A stretch of DNA of 64,000 nt from Pseudomonas sp. DC1.2 (GTDB taxonomy: Bacteria; Pseudomonadota; Gammaproteobacteria; Pseudomonadales; Pseudomonadaceae). The stretch is taken from assembly GCF_034351645.1 (NCBI RefSeq), contig NZ_CP133782.1:3229001-3293000 (forward strand), given 5' to 3'. The notes beneath the pieces are model-generated. The model saw nothing but the letters and a program-made list of their open reading frames with translations, was not told the origin of the DNA and searched no databases. Shown one piece after another: positions 1 to 8,690 of this stretch (the first letter of the stretch is position 1; each line of letters opens with the position of its first letter). The position numbers were made by a program, and so were the translations under genes.

Positions 1-649
1 CCGGTTTGCGCACGTCCTTGAAATGCACGTGACAGATCCGTTCGATGTGTTTGCGCAGCACCTGCAAAGGCTCGCCGCCGCCCATGTAGCAGTGGCCGGA
101 ATCGAACAGCAGGCCGACTTCGCTGCCGGTCAGCGCCATCAACTTGTCGATGTCAGTCGGGGATTCGACGTAGGCGCCCATGTGATGGTGGTACGCCAGA
201 CGCACACCTTGGGACAGGGTAAAACGCGCCAGTTCGGTGAGTTTGTCGGCGTATTCCTGCCAGGCTAGCTCGGTGTGGAAACGCGGACGCTCAACCAGCG
301 GAATGCGCTGGCCTTGAATCGAGTCAGCGACTTCGCCGTAGACCAATACCTTAGCGCCGTTCTTCGCCAGCAGTTCGACATGGCTGCCGATGGCGTCGAT
401 TTCCTCGGCCACCGAACGGCGAGCCAGACGGCTGGAGTACCAACCGGAAACCAACGCCAGACCGTAAGGCCGCAGCACATCGCCGACGCCTTGGGCGTCC
501 TTGGGGAATTTGCCGTTGAGTTCAAAACCTTCGTAACCGATTTCCTTGCCTTCGCTGAGGGCGGTGCTCAGCGGCGTCTCGCCGCCGAGAGACGGCAGGT
601 CGTCGTTGCTCCAGGAGATCGGGTTGATGCCAATTCGGATAGCGGGCAT
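1..649 (-). CDS. iolE: Myo-inosose-2 dehydratase (partial, C-terminus outside window)
   Basis: The reading frame begins with ATG at 647-649 and stays open to base 1, so about 216 residues are visible and the C-terminal third is missing. The N-terminus (MPAIRIGINPISWSNDD) is typical of IolE, a TIM-barrel protein of the xylose-isomerase-like family. It dehydrates 2-keto-myo-inositol to 3D-trihydroxycyclohexane-dione, the second step of inositol breakdown in the cytoplasm. Metal-site-like segments are visible further on (AYHHHMGAYVES and LLFDSGHCYMGGG). It lies 80 bp downstream of iolC on the same strand, so the two are probably cotranscribed, with a REP palindrome between them. Family assignment is firm. 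Confidence 0.9.
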   Translation of the reverse strand, partial: MPAIRIGINPISWSNDDLPSLGGETPLSTALSEGKEIGYEGFELNGKFPKDAQGVGDVLRPYGLALVSGWYSSRLARRSVAEEIDAIGSHVELLAKNGAKVLVYGEVADSIQGQRIPLVERPRFHTELAWQEYADKLTELARFTLSQGVRLAYHHHMGAYVESPTDIDKLMALTGSEVGLLFDSGHCYMGGGEPLQVLRKHIERICHVHFKDVRKP

Positions 650-701
650 GGCTGCACCTATTATTGTTTTTACAAAGCTGTAAGACCGACACAGGCCCCT
701 T

Positions 702-726
702 GCGGGAACGAGCCTGCTCGCGCATG
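702..726. repeat. REP-like palindrome between iolC and iolE
   Basis: The short intergenic stretch contains a GCGGGAACGAGCCTGCTCGC core with inverted arms CGAGC/GCTCG (709-720). This resembles the common P. fluorescens REP type (GGGAGC-x-GGC-TTGCTCGCG). It sits directly after the iolC stop and could modulate mRNA stability inside the operon. Confidence 0.65.
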
Positions 727-729
727 GGT

Positions 730-2667
730 TCAGGCCCGGGCTGCGCGCCAGGCATCGATCAGTTCGACAAACGTGCGCTGCACCTGATGAATCAGCGCCT
801 CATCGTCGATTTCACCGGCCATCCAGGCGCGGCTCGGCTCCTGGAAAATCGTCCGGCCGACCGCGAAGCCACGGCACGTCTGGCTCTGGCTCGCTTGCTT
901 AAAGCCTTCGGCCAGGGCCGCCGCCGGGGCATTCAGGCCCAGCAGTACGACGCCGCGGCAATACGGGTCGCGCTCCTGAATCAACGCGTCGAGCTGTTTC
1001 CATTGTTCGGCACTTTGCGCTTCGATCTTCCACCACGCCGGGTAGATGCCCAGGTTGTAGAGGCGTTTCAGCGCACGATAGAGCACCTCGGGATGGGCCG
1101 AAGGGTGATCCTTGGGCGGGATGATCTCCAGCAGCAGCTCATGACCACTGACCTGGGAAGCTTGATACAAACCCTTGATCTGCGCTTCCTGCTCCAGGCG
1201 CAGTAGCGGCTCGTCATCCGGGTGAAATTGCACCAGGCACTTGATGATTTGTTCTTGCGGCCAGGCAATCAGGTTGCTGCCAATGGAGCGCCCATGTTCA
1301 AAGGCTAACGGCCGCGAGCCTTGTACCTCAACCGGGCGCGCCACCCACCAGCCACGACCGGTGGCGGCGTTCAGCGAGTCCTGGCCGAAGCGTTGATCGG
1401 CCAGCAAGCCGACATCGGCATCGATGCCTTGACCGCGTAAATCGGCTTCGACCCGCTCCACCGCTTTGATAAAAAGCTGTTTGAGTTCACAGATACTGCT
1501 CAGATCGCGGCCGCCCTTGTGGGCCAGTTCGACCAATTGCCCACGATGATCGAAGGCAAAAATGAACAGCTGCTTCCACTGTTTACGCGCCACGCTAACC
1601 TGATGCAGGCGTTGCAGCGTGGCGTCCTGATCCGGTCGGGTGATCGGCTCCGGGCTGTTGAACAAGTAGTCGAGTTCGGCACGCGTCGGCATCGCCGGGG
1701 CACACGCATGACGCGACACCACCAGCCCGCCGCAGGCATTGGCCAACTGGCAGCAACGATCGTCGCTGGCGTCTTCAAGCCAACCGGCAAGAAAACCAGA
1801 CATGAACGCATCGCCCGCCCCCAACACGTTGAGCACTTCCACACGAACGCCGGGATAGATCGCGCCGTCTTCGAGACGGACCGGAATCACCCCGTGAATC
1901 ACCGTGCAACCTTGTGGACCGAGCTTGACCACCAGCGTGGCTGCGCTCATGCGCCGGATATTACGCAGCGCGGTGAGCAAATCCTCGGAACCGCCGGCAA
2001 TCAGAAACTCTTCTTCGGTGCCGACAATCAGGTCGAAACGCGGCAGGATTTTCTGCACGTGCTGGCTGACGTTCTGGTCGGCCACAAAGCGCGTTTCGCC
2101 GTCCGCCTTGCCCACCAGGCCCCAGAGCACGGGGCGGTAATCAATGTCGAGAACGCGTTTGACGCCATGTTTCTCGGCGTATTCCAGCGCCTGGATGCTC
2201 GCCTTGTACACGCCGTCAGTGGAGAAGTGGGTGCCGGTGATCAGCAACGCTTTGCTGGAAGCGATGAACGCTTCACTGATGTCTTCGGCCCGCAGCGCCA
2301 TGTCAGCGCAGTTTTCGCGGTAAAAGACTAAAGGAAAGGTTTCACGGTCTTTGAGGCCCAGCAGGACCATCGCGGTAAGGCGCTCCGGATCGACCTTGAT
2401 GCCGCTGACATCGCAGCCTTCGCGGGCCAGAGATTCGAGGAGGAAGCGCCCCATGTGATCATCGCCCACCCGGCTCAGCATGGCTGATTTGAGCCCCAGG
2501 CGAGCGGTGCCGAAGGCGATGTTCGCAGAAGAACCACCGAGGTATTTGGCAAAGCTTGAGACATCCTCAAGCCGCGCCCCGACTTGCTGCGCATAAAGGT
2601 CGACGCCAAGGCGCCCCAGGCAAATCAAATCCAATTGACGCCCATTGGCAAAACGAGTCTGGCCCAT
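730..2667 (-). CDS. iolC: Fused 5-dehydro-2-deoxygluconokinase / DUF2090 aldolase-like protein
   Basis: This 645-residue protein has an N-terminal PfkB/ribokinase sugar kinase (about residues 8-325) joined to a C-terminal DUF2090 domain (about 345-640). The PfkB signature NVLGAGDAFMSGFLAGW contains the catalytic Asp near residue 286. The kinase phosphorylates 5-dehydro-2-deoxy-D-gluconate. The second domain is thought to supply the following aldolase step, giving malonate semialdehyde and dihydroxyacetone phosphate. The kinase alone is about 330 residues in Bacillus, so this is the long fused form usual in pseudomonads and many alphaproteobacteria. The start at 2667 has a GGAG ribosome site. 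It is divergent from the rpiR-type regulator and upstream of iolE. Confidence 0.93.
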   Translation of the reverse strand: MGQTRFANGRQLDLICLGRLGVDLYAQQVGARLEDVSSFAKYLGGSSANIAFGTARLGLKSAMLSRVGDDHMGRFLLESLAREGCDVSGIKVDPERLTAMVLLGLKDRETFPLVFYRENCADMALRAEDISEAFIASSKALLITGTHFSTDGVYKASIQALEYAEKHGVKRVLDIDYRPVLWGLVGKADGETRFVADQNVSQHVQKILPRFDLIVGTEEEFLIAGGSEDLLTALRNIRRMSAATLVVKLGPQGCTVIHGVIPVRLEDGAIYPGVRVEVLNVLGAGDAFMSGFLAGWLEDASDDRCCQLANACGGLVVSRHACAPAMPTRAELDYLFNSPEPITRPDQDATLQRLHQVSVARKQWKQLFIFAFDHRGQLVELAHKGGRDLSSICELKQLFIKAVERVEADLRGQGIDADVGLLADQRFGQDSLNAATGRGWWVARPVEVQGSRPLAFEHGRSIGSNLIAWPQEQIIKCLVQFHPDDEPLLRLEQEAQIKGLYQASQVSGHELLLEIIPPKDHPSAHPEVLYRALKRLYNLGIYPAWWKIEAQSAEQWKQLDALIQERDPYCRGVVLLGLNAPAAALAEGFKQASQSQTCRGFAVGRTIFQEPSRAWMAGEIDDEALIHQVQRTFVELIDAWRAARA

Positions 2668-2977
2668 GCTGGCTCCTGTTATTTTTATCAGCCTGCGTTC
2701 AGGGCGATGGCCGCGCCGAACGTTCTTGGTGGATGCAGACTAAAACGAGCAGGGCCGAATAATCAATATTTATTCTATATAATTTTTACGTGGAATATTT
2801 TTTCCAATAAGCCCCTGTGCGAGCGCTCCAGACGCGGTGCATCGATTCAGCAGGCGCAGCGCCCACTGCAAGCTCAAGATTTTATTCCGGCCTACCCTGT
2901 AGACTGCGCACAGCCCACCTATTGTCAGCGGATGAGCTGCTTGTCATTCCTGTGAGAACACGCCAGAAGGATTTTTT
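2668..2977. promoter_or_regulatory. Divergent iolC/iolR promoter region
   Basis: This 310-bp intergenic region separates the inositol genes from their regulator. It holds an AT-rich block at about 2760-2810, unlike the GC-rich surroundings, where both promoters and the operator probably lie. I see no additional gene in it. Confidence 0.6.
2792..2805. promoter_or_regulatory. Candidate IolR operator GGAA-N6-TTCC
   Basis: GGAA at 2792-2795 and TTCC at 2802-2805 are separated by exactly six bases (TATTTT). A GGAA-N6-TTCC palindrome has been described as the target of the RpiR-type IolR in Sinorhizobium. The site lies in the intergenic region between iolC and the rpiR-type gene, where such an operator is expected. 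Confidence 0.6.
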
Positions 2978-3898
2978 ATGTCCCGCACCGATCAGCCGGC
3001 TACGACCGAGAACACGCCTGAGAGCGAACTCGCCAGCCCCCCGATCAATGCCGAGCGTCTGCTGCAACTGATCACCAACGAATACGAAAGCCTGCCGCGC
3101 CAACTCAAACGCATCGCCAGCTACATGAGCCAGCAGAGCGACCGGATCATGGTCGATCGCATCAGCGACATCGCCCGTGAGTGCGAAGTGCATCCTTCGG
3201 CGATCGTGCGTTTTTCCCAACGGTTCGGGTTCAGCGGTTTCAGCGAGATGCAGGCCTTGTTCCGCGAGGCCTACACCCACAAAACCACGCCGGTACAGAA
3301 CTACCAGCAGCGCATTCGCAGCATGATTGCCAACAAGTCGCAGAAAGCCAGCGGCGGCGACCTGGCACGCGAGTGCATCGACGCCACCCTGTCGGGCATC
3401 GAGCGACTAGGGCTGGAGCTCGACGATGCGGCTTTCGACAAGGCCGTGGACCTTGTCGTCAACGCGGACAACATCTACGTGGTCGGGGTGCGCCGCTCGT
3501 TCGCCGTGGCCGATTACCTGGTCTACAACCTGCAACACACCAACAAGCGCATTCACTTGGTCTCCGGGCTTGGCGGCAGCTACCGCGAGCAGATGCGCAG
3601 CGTGCGCGCCAATGACCTGGTGATCGCCATCAGCTTCACGCCCTACGGCAAAGAAACCCAGCATTGCCTGCGCATAGCGCAACACCATCAGGCCAAAACC
3701 CTGATCATCACCGACAGCAACCTTTCACCGTTGGCTAAACGTGCGAGCACAGTGTTGCTGGTCAACGAAGGTAGCTCGTTTGCATTTCGCTCGTTAAGTG
3801 CGACGTTGTGCCTGTGCCAGGCCTTGTTTATCGCCGTGGCGTATCGACTGGAGTTAAAGGTCGATGAGATTCATGAACAGGTCGGTTTCGACGATTAG
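2978..3898 (+). CDS. iolR: RpiR/MurR-family regulator of inositol catabolism
   Basis: This 306-residue protein has an N-terminal RpiR helix-turn-helix (about residues 30-105, with MVDRISDIARECEVHPSAIV followed by RFSQRFGFSGFSEMQ). A C-terminal SIS sugar-isomerase-type effector domain spans about 150-285 (NIYVVGVRRSFAVADYL, VIAISFTPYGKET). Regulators of this architecture sense a phosphorylated sugar intermediate. Divergent placement against iolC points to control of the inositol genes, most likely repression lifted by a pathway intermediate. The iolR name rests on this context and on the operator candidate upstream. Confidence 0.85.
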   Translation: MSRTDQPATTENTPESELASPPINAERLLQLITNEYESLPRQLKRIASYMSQQSDRIMVDRISDIARECEVHPSAIVRFSQRFGFSGFSEMQALFREAYTHKTTPVQNYQQRIRSMIANKSQKASGGDLARECIDATLSGIERLGLELDDAAFDKAVDLVVNADNIYVVGVRRSFAVADYLVYNLQHTNKRIHLVSGLGGSYREQMRSVRANDLVIAISFTPYGKETQHCLRIAQHHQAKTLIITDSNLSPLAKRASTVLLVNEGSSFAFRSLSATLCLCQALFIAVAYRLELKVDEIHEQVGFDD

Positions 3899-3971
3899 CG
3901 CCGTGGTTGCAGGTCCGTGAACCTCAGCTAAGGTCGTTCATCGCAACATCGCCAACGGAAGGAGAGGCTCT

Positions 3972-4583
3972 ATGAAACTGATCGGCATGCTGGATTCGCC
4001 CTATGTGCGACGCGTGGCCATTTCTGCCAAATGCCTGGGCATTAACCTGGACCACGAGGCGGTTTCGGTGTTTCGGCATTTCCAGCAATTCCAGCAGATC
4101 AACCCAGTGGTCAAGGCCCCGACGCTTTTGCTGGATGACGGCAATGTGTTGATGGATTCGACGCTGATTATCGATTACCTGGAGGCGCTGGCAGGGCCCG
4201 GCAGGAGCCTGATGCCGAGTGATCTTCAGCAGCGGGTGCGGTCATTGCAGTTGATCGGACTGGCATTGGCCGCTTGCGAAAAATCGGTTCAGCTTTATTA
4301 CGAACGCCACTTGCGACCCGTCGAGAGTCAGCACCAGCCATGGGTCGAACGGGTAGAAGGCCAACTGGCGTCAGCTTATTTAGCCCTGGAGCAAGCGCTG
4401 ACAAAACACCCGCTGAAAACCGATGGCTCGATTGCTCAGGATGGCCTCACGGTGGCGGTGGCCTGGAGCTTCACCCGTTTGGTGGTGCCGGATCAAGTGG
4501 AGCCCGCGCACTTCCCGCAAATCAGCCAGTTCACTGCATATGCGGAAAAGCTTGAGGCGTTCCTCAGCACCCCTATGACCTGA
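3972..4583 (+). CDS. Glutathione S-transferase family protein
   Basis: This 203-residue protein has an N-terminal thioredoxin-fold GST domain (about residues 1-77, starting MKLIGMLDSPYVRRVAISAK, with the glutathione-binding segment VLMDSTLIIDYLE). An all-helical C-terminal domain follows. A serine near residue 9 occupies the usual GST catalytic region. The start is preceded by GGAAGGAGAG at good spacing. It stands alone between iolR and the convergent cytochrome b561 gene. The substrate cannot be deduced; it belongs to the large group of bacterial GSTs with presumed roles in detoxification or stress. Confidence 0.8.
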   Translation: MKLIGMLDSPYVRRVAISAKCLGINLDHEAVSVFRHFQQFQQINPVVKAPTLLLDDGNVLMDSTLIIDYLEALAGPGRSLMPSDLQQRVRSLQLIGLALAACEKSVQLYYERHLRPVESQHQPWVERVEGQLASAYLALEQALTKHPLKTDGSIAQDGLTVAVAWSFTRLVVPDQVEPAHFPQISQFTAYAEKLEAFLSTPMT

Positions 4584-4697
4584 GGCCCTGTGCATCGGAC
4601 GCGAGCGCTAACCACTGCTGACACCTGAGCCACGGCATTGAAGAAAATTCAACACCAGCGCCAACACCTGCGACGCCGGTCAGCAGCGGGTTGGCGA

Positions 4698-5270
4698 TTA
4701 TCCCTGACGGTGTTTGACACCGGCGGCGGATCGCCACGGCAACATCCGCGCCAAGGTGTTATCACGCACCCAGTAGTGATGGAACAGTCCCGCCGCCGCG
4801 TGCAAACCGATCAGCCAGTAGCCGGTACTGCCGAGCAATTCGTGCCAATACTTGAGCTGTTTGGCCAGGTCCGGATCAACCGCCACTGGCGCCGGCAACG
4901 CGAAACCGAAATAGGGCATCGGTTTGTCTGCCGCTGCCAGCATCAACCAACCCAACAACGGCGTGGCAATCATCAGTCCGTAGAGCGCCAGGTGCATCAG
5001 GTGTGAAACGCCGGTTTGCCAGCTCGGTGGCGCCGGGGTAATCGGCGGACGCGGCGTCAGACGCCCAAGTAAACGGACCCAGACCAATACAAAAATGCTC
5101 ACCCCGAACAGCCCGTGCAGCCCCAGAAACAGGGTTCTTGCGGCATTTCCACGGGGCAGCAGCCCTTTGATTTCGATGCAGGCGTAGACACCAACAAATA
5201 GCGCCAGCATTAGCCAATGCAAAGTCATCGACAGTTTTCCATAGCGTTGTCTTACTGAATCTCGGGTCAT
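4698..5270 (-). CDS. Cytochrome b561, di-heme membrane electron carrier
   Basis: This protein of about 190 residues begins MTRDSVRQRYGKLSMTLHWL. That start at 5270 fits the CybB family better than the upstream in-frame codon at 5336. Four hydrophobic helices are visible, with family histidines in MTLHWLMLAL, LGLHGLFG, SHLMHLALYG and the YWHELLG and GLHAAAGLFHHY segments. These proteins transfer electrons from ubiquinol, including to superoxide in E. coli CybB. It is divergent from an OmpR-type two-component pair, and a PmrA/QseB-like box lies 98 bp upstream of its start, suggesting regulation by that system. Confidence 0.87.
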   Translation of the reverse strand: MTRDSVRQRYGKLSMTLHWLMLALFVGVYACIEIKGLLPRGNAARTLFLGLHGLFGVSIFVLVWVRLLGRLTPRPPITPAPPSWQTGVSHLMHLALYGLMIATPLLGWLMLAAADKPMPYFGFALPAPVAVDPDLAKQLKYWHELLGSTGYWLIGLHAAAGLFHHYWVRDNTLARMLPWRSAAGVKHRQG

Positions 5271-5592
5271 GAAGAGCCTCGTGAACGTTATTGCCGACTG
5301 CCGACTGATTCGCACAGCCTCGATCCGGCCTGTCACCGAACCGGCAGACGCTACCCTGCCCGCAAAGTCTTAAGGCAATCTGAAGAAGCCTCAACAGACT
5401 GCCAACGAACCGGAATATGATCGTTCGCCGGCCTCAGGCATTCGATAACGGACACCTTGAGCGCTGAAAAAAATCATCGGTGCAACGCTGTACTTGTGAG
5501 GTCACGCGCTCTACCGTTATCGGCGTTACGCCGCCGCACAGGTCAGCGCTGGTGCGGCTCGATGCCTGGAAAATCTCAACTGAGGGGCCGCT
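5271..5592. promoter_or_regulatory. Divergent promoter region of cytochrome b561 and two-component genes
   Basis: This 322-bp region lies between divergent genes. The only clear structure is the 7-mer direct repeat with 11-bp period at 5368-5385. I see no coding potential of its own. Confidence 0.5.
5368..5385. promoter_or_regulatory. PmrA/QseB-like direct-repeat box
   Basis: CTTAAG-GCAAT-CTGAAG forms two half-sites 11 bp apart (TCTTAAG at 5368-5374, TCTGAAG at 5379-5385). This is the spacing bound by OmpR-family dimers and matches the CTTAAG-N5-CTTAAG consensus of PmrA/QseB with one mismatch. It sits between cytochrome b561 and the response regulator gene. Confidence 0.5.
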
Positions 5593-6255
5593 GTGCGTTT
5601 ATTACTGATCGAGGATGACGAGGCGCTTGGCGAGGGAATTCAGCAGGCATTGAGTCGTGAGGGCTACACCGTCGACTGGCTGCGCGATGGCAGCAGCGCG
5701 TTGCACGCGCTACTCAGCGAAACCTTCGATCTGGCGGTGCTCGACCTCGGCCTGCCGCGCATGGACGGGCTGGAGGTGCTGCGCCGTTTGCGTGACAGCG
5801 GCTCCAACCTGCCGGTGTTGATTCTCACCGCACGGGATGCCACCGAAGACCGTATCGCCGGGCTTGATGCCGGGGCCGATGATTACTTGATCAAGCCCTT
5901 TGACCTGGCCGAGTTGAAAGCCCGGTTGCGCGCTCTGCTACGCCGCAGCGCCGGCCGTGCCCGCGTGGTGATCGAGCATGCGGGCGTTCGTCTCGATCCC
6001 GGCACGCAGCAGGTGACGTATCAAGACGAGCCCGTGGCGCTAACCCCTAAAGAATATCAATTGCTCTACGAGTTACTCTCGCCGCCGGGTCGGGTCATGA
6101 CGCGCGACCATCTGATGCAGTTGCTCTACGGCTGGAGCGAGGAAGCGGAAAGCAACACCTTGGAAGTTCACATCCATAACCTGCGCAAAAAGTTCTCCAG
6201 CGAGCTGATCCGTACCATTCGTGGCGTCGGTTACCTGGTGGAGGAGCGTCGATGA
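5593..6255 (+). CDS. OmpR-family response regulator (PmrA/QseB/TctD type)
   Basis: This 220-residue protein has a GTG start. The receiver domain (1-115) contains the acidic pair DD at 8-9, the phospho-acceptor Asp51 (LAVLDLGLPRMDG) and Lys101 (YLIKPFDLAEL). The winged-helix DNA-binding domain runs from about 125 to 218 (LTPKEYQLLYELL to IRTIRGVGYLVE). It is translationally coupled by a 4-bp overlap to the histidine kinase. The closest types are QseB, PmrA and TctD. The signal is unknown. The divergent cytochrome b561 and a matching direct-repeat box suggest a local target and autoregulation. Confidence 0.9.
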   Translation: MRLLLIEDDEALGEGIQQALSREGYTVDWLRDGSSALHALLSETFDLAVLDLGLPRMDGLEVLRRLRDSGSNLPVLILTARDATEDRIAGLDAGADDYLIKPFDLAELKARLRALLRRSAGRARVVIEHAGVRLDPGTQQVTYQDEPVALTPKEYQLLYELLSPPGRVMTRDHLMQLLYGWSEEAESNTLEVHIHNLRKKFSSELIRTIRGVGYLVEERR

Positions 6256-7673
6256 GTTCGATCCGGCGTCGTACCCTGACGCTGATCATTGGCCTGATGC
6301 TCACCGGCCTGGCGGTGATCAGTGTGTTCAACCTGCACGACAGCAATCACGAAATCGCCGAAGTCTATGACGCCCAACTGGCCCAGAACGCCCGACTGCT
6401 ACAAGGCGTGATGCGCATGCCGCTGGCCGGTAACGAGCACGCCAATCTGTATCAAGCGTTCAACGAGGCACTGGGCGAAGCCGAATCCAGGGCCGATGGC
6501 CATCCCTATGAAAGTAAAATTGCCTTTCAGGTCTGGAACGCGAAGGGCGAAGTGCTGGTACACAGCGCCAGCGCGCCCTCCTTCACCGTCCTTCCGACCA
6601 CACCGGGCTTCAGTGATGTGGTGGACCTGAACAACCGTCACTGGCGCGCGTTTGTCCTGCAAGACCCACACAATGATCTGCGGGTCTGGGTGGGCGAACG
6701 CGACGACGTGCGTTCGGACCTGGTGGACCGCATCGTCAGCCACACGTTATGGCCCAACGTATTGGGCAGCCTGATCGTCGCCGTCATGGTCTGGCTGGCC
6801 ATCGGCTGGGGACTCAAGCCGCTTGAGGACCTGGCGGCGACTCTGCGGGCACGGCACAGCGGCTCTCTGGAGCCGTTGCACATGGCCCCGCTGCCCAGCG
6901 AACTGGAGCCAATGCAAGCGGCGCTCAACCAGATGCTGGCGCAGATCCAGGAAGTTTTGGGCAGGGAGCGGCGTTTCATTGCCGACGCCGCCCACGAAAT
7001 GCGCACGCCCCTGGCGGTGCTGCGGGTGCATGCACAAAACCTGCTGGAGGCCGGTACGGAACAGGAGCGCCGGGAGTCACTGCAATTTCTGATATCGGGC
7101 GTGGACCGTACCAGCCGCCTGGTTAACCAGCTCCTGACCATGGCCCGCCTCGAACCCAACGCCGTGGCGCCGTTACTGCGCACCATCGACCTGGTCGCCA
7201 CCGTCCGCGACAGCCTGGTTCAACTCACGCCGTGGTTGTTGAGCAAGCACCTGGAACTGGCCTTCGACGTCAATGAACGACCGTTGCGGGTGGTCGCCGA
7301 CGCGGCTGCAATCGATATCGCGCTGAACAACCTGATCACCAACGCCGCCAATTTTTCCCCGGAGCAAGGGGTTATCACAGTGCAGTTGAGCCACGCAGAC
7401 GGGTTCTACTCGCTGAGCGTCGACGATCAAGGGCCAGGCATTGACGAAGCAGATCGAGACCGCTTGTTCGAGCGCTTTTACAGTCGTGGAAACGCTCGGG
7501 GTGCGGGGTTGGGGCTGACGATCGTCAATACCATTGCAAGGCGCCTGGGTGGGCGAATCACCTTGGTGAATCGCCCGGAGGGCGGACTGCGGGCAACCCT
7601 CGACATTCCCGACGGCTCACACCGCAGCCGCTTGGCAAACGAAACGTTGCCGCCCGCCCCGGAGCGTTATTGA
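6252..7673 (+). CDS. Membrane sensor histidine kinase (QseC/PmrB type)
   Basis: This 473-residue protein has an N-terminal membrane segment (about residues 8-27), a periplasmic sensor region (about 30-160) and a second membrane segment (about 168-188). A HAMP-like linker follows. The HisKA domain holds phospho-accepting His248 (DAAHEMRTPLAVLR), and the HATPase domain shows N box NNLITNAANFSP, DDQGPGID and GAGLGLTIV. It overlaps the response regulator by 4 bp and is its partner. Its 3' end overlaps the convergent LysR gene by 7 bp. The sensor domain gives no clue to the stimulus. Confidence 0.9.
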   Translation: MSSIRRRTLTLIIGLMLTGLAVISVFNLHDSNHEIAEVYDAQLAQNARLLQGVMRMPLAGNEHANLYQAFNEALGEAESRADGHPYESKIAFQVWNAKGEVLVHSASAPSFTVLPTTPGFSDVVDLNNRHWRAFVLQDPHNDLRVWVGERDDVRSDLVDRIVSHTLWPNVLGSLIVAVMVWLAIGWGLKPLEDLAATLRARHSGSLEPLHMAPLPSELEPMQAALNQMLAQIQEVLGRERRFIADAAHEMRTPLAVLRVHAQNLLEAGTEQERRESLQFLISGVDRTSRLVNQLLTMARLEPNAVAPLLRTIDLVATVRDSLVQLTPWLLSKHLELAFDVNERPLRVVADAAAIDIALNNLITNAANFSPEQGVITVQLSHADGFYSLSVDDQGPGIDEADRDRLFERFYSRGNARGAGLGLTIVNTIARRLGGRITLVNRPEGGLRATLDIPDGSHRSRLANETLPPAPERY

Positions 7674-8557
7674 GGCCCTAGGAGTAACGCTTGCTCGCGC
7701 TCACATAACGCCACCACGTAATCCCACAACACCCGCAGCCGCACCGACTTGTGCAACTCGCGCCGGGTGCTGATCCAGTAGCTGCGCTGAATACTCTCCT
7801 CAGGCAACAATGGCACCAGCCCCGGATCGGTGCTGGCCATGTAGCACGGCAGCACAGCAATCCCCAGGCCCGACCGTGCGGCTTGGTGCTGAGCAATCAC
7901 ACTGGTGCTGTGGAACACCACTTGGGGGTTGCGACAAAAGCTGTTGAGGAACATCAGTTCCTGACTGAACAGCAAGTCATCGACATAGCCGATCCAGGCA
8001 TGGCGACCGAGGTCTTCACGACTGCGCAGCGGCGGCGCGTTGTCGAGGTAGGCCTGGCTGGCATAGAGCGCGAGGCGATAGTCGGTGAGTTTGCGGGTGA
8101 CCAGCATGTCGGCGGCCGGGCGTTCCAGGTGAATACTGATCTCGGCTTCGCGGTTCAGAATGCTGACAAAGCGCGGCACCGCCACCAACTCGACTTCCAG
8201 CCCCGGATAACGCTCGAACAGGCCGTTCATGCGGCTGGCGAGAAACATGATGCCCAGCCCTTCGGTCACGCCAACGCGAATCTTGCCCAGTGGCGCAGTG
8301 GATTGGGTGATCTCCTCTTGCGCCAGCAGCGCAACGTTTTCCATGGCCTCGGCGTGTTTGAGCAACGCTTCACCGGCCGGAGTCAACTCGTAGCCTTGAG
8401 CATGCTGCACGAACAGCGCGGTGCCGAGGCTCTTTTCGACGGCTTCAATGTGTCGCGCCACGGTGGCGTGCGTGGTGTTCAAGCGGCGGGCGGCAGTGAG
8501 TAAGCGACCGCTGCGCTGCAATTCAAGAAAAAACCGCAGGTCATTCCAGTCGAACAT
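7667..8557 (-). CDS. LysR-family transcriptional regulator
   Basis: This 296-residue protein has an N-terminal winged helix (residues 1-60, MFDWNDLRFFLELQRSGRLL and RRLNTTHATVARHIEAVEKS) and a periplasmic-binding-like effector domain (about 90-290). It is divergent from the GMC oxidoreductase gene, with about 130 bp between starts, the standard LysR arrangement. It therefore probably controls the oxidoreductase and downstream transporter. The inducer is unknown. Confidence 0.85.
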   Translation of the reverse strand: MFDWNDLRFFLELQRSGRLLTAARRLNTTHATVARHIEAVEKSLGTALFVQHAQGYELTPAGEALLKHAEAMENVALLAQEEITQSTAPLGKIRVGVTEGLGIMFLASRMNGLFERYPGLEVELVAVPRFVSILNREAEISIHLERPAADMLVTRKLTDYRLALYASQAYLDNAPPLRSREDLGRHAWIGYVDDLLFSQELMFLNSFCRNPQVVFHSTSVIAQHQAARSGLGIAVLPCYMASTDPGLVPLLPEESIQRSYWISTRRELHKSVRLRVLWDYVVALCEREQALLLGPQ

Positions 8558-8690
8558 GATTCATCCTTGGGACTAAGCTGTTTAAACGGCTGTCTAAAAA
8601 CGCACAGCAGCTGAGCAAAAACTAACATTCTTTTGACGAAAGCTAACAACTAGGATGACCGGCAATAAGAACAACACTAAGAGGTCAGGG

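Noticed and set aside
1519..2331. A 270-codon plus-strand frame opposite iolC
   Set aside because: Shadow frame; iolC motifs on the minus strand are unambiguous.
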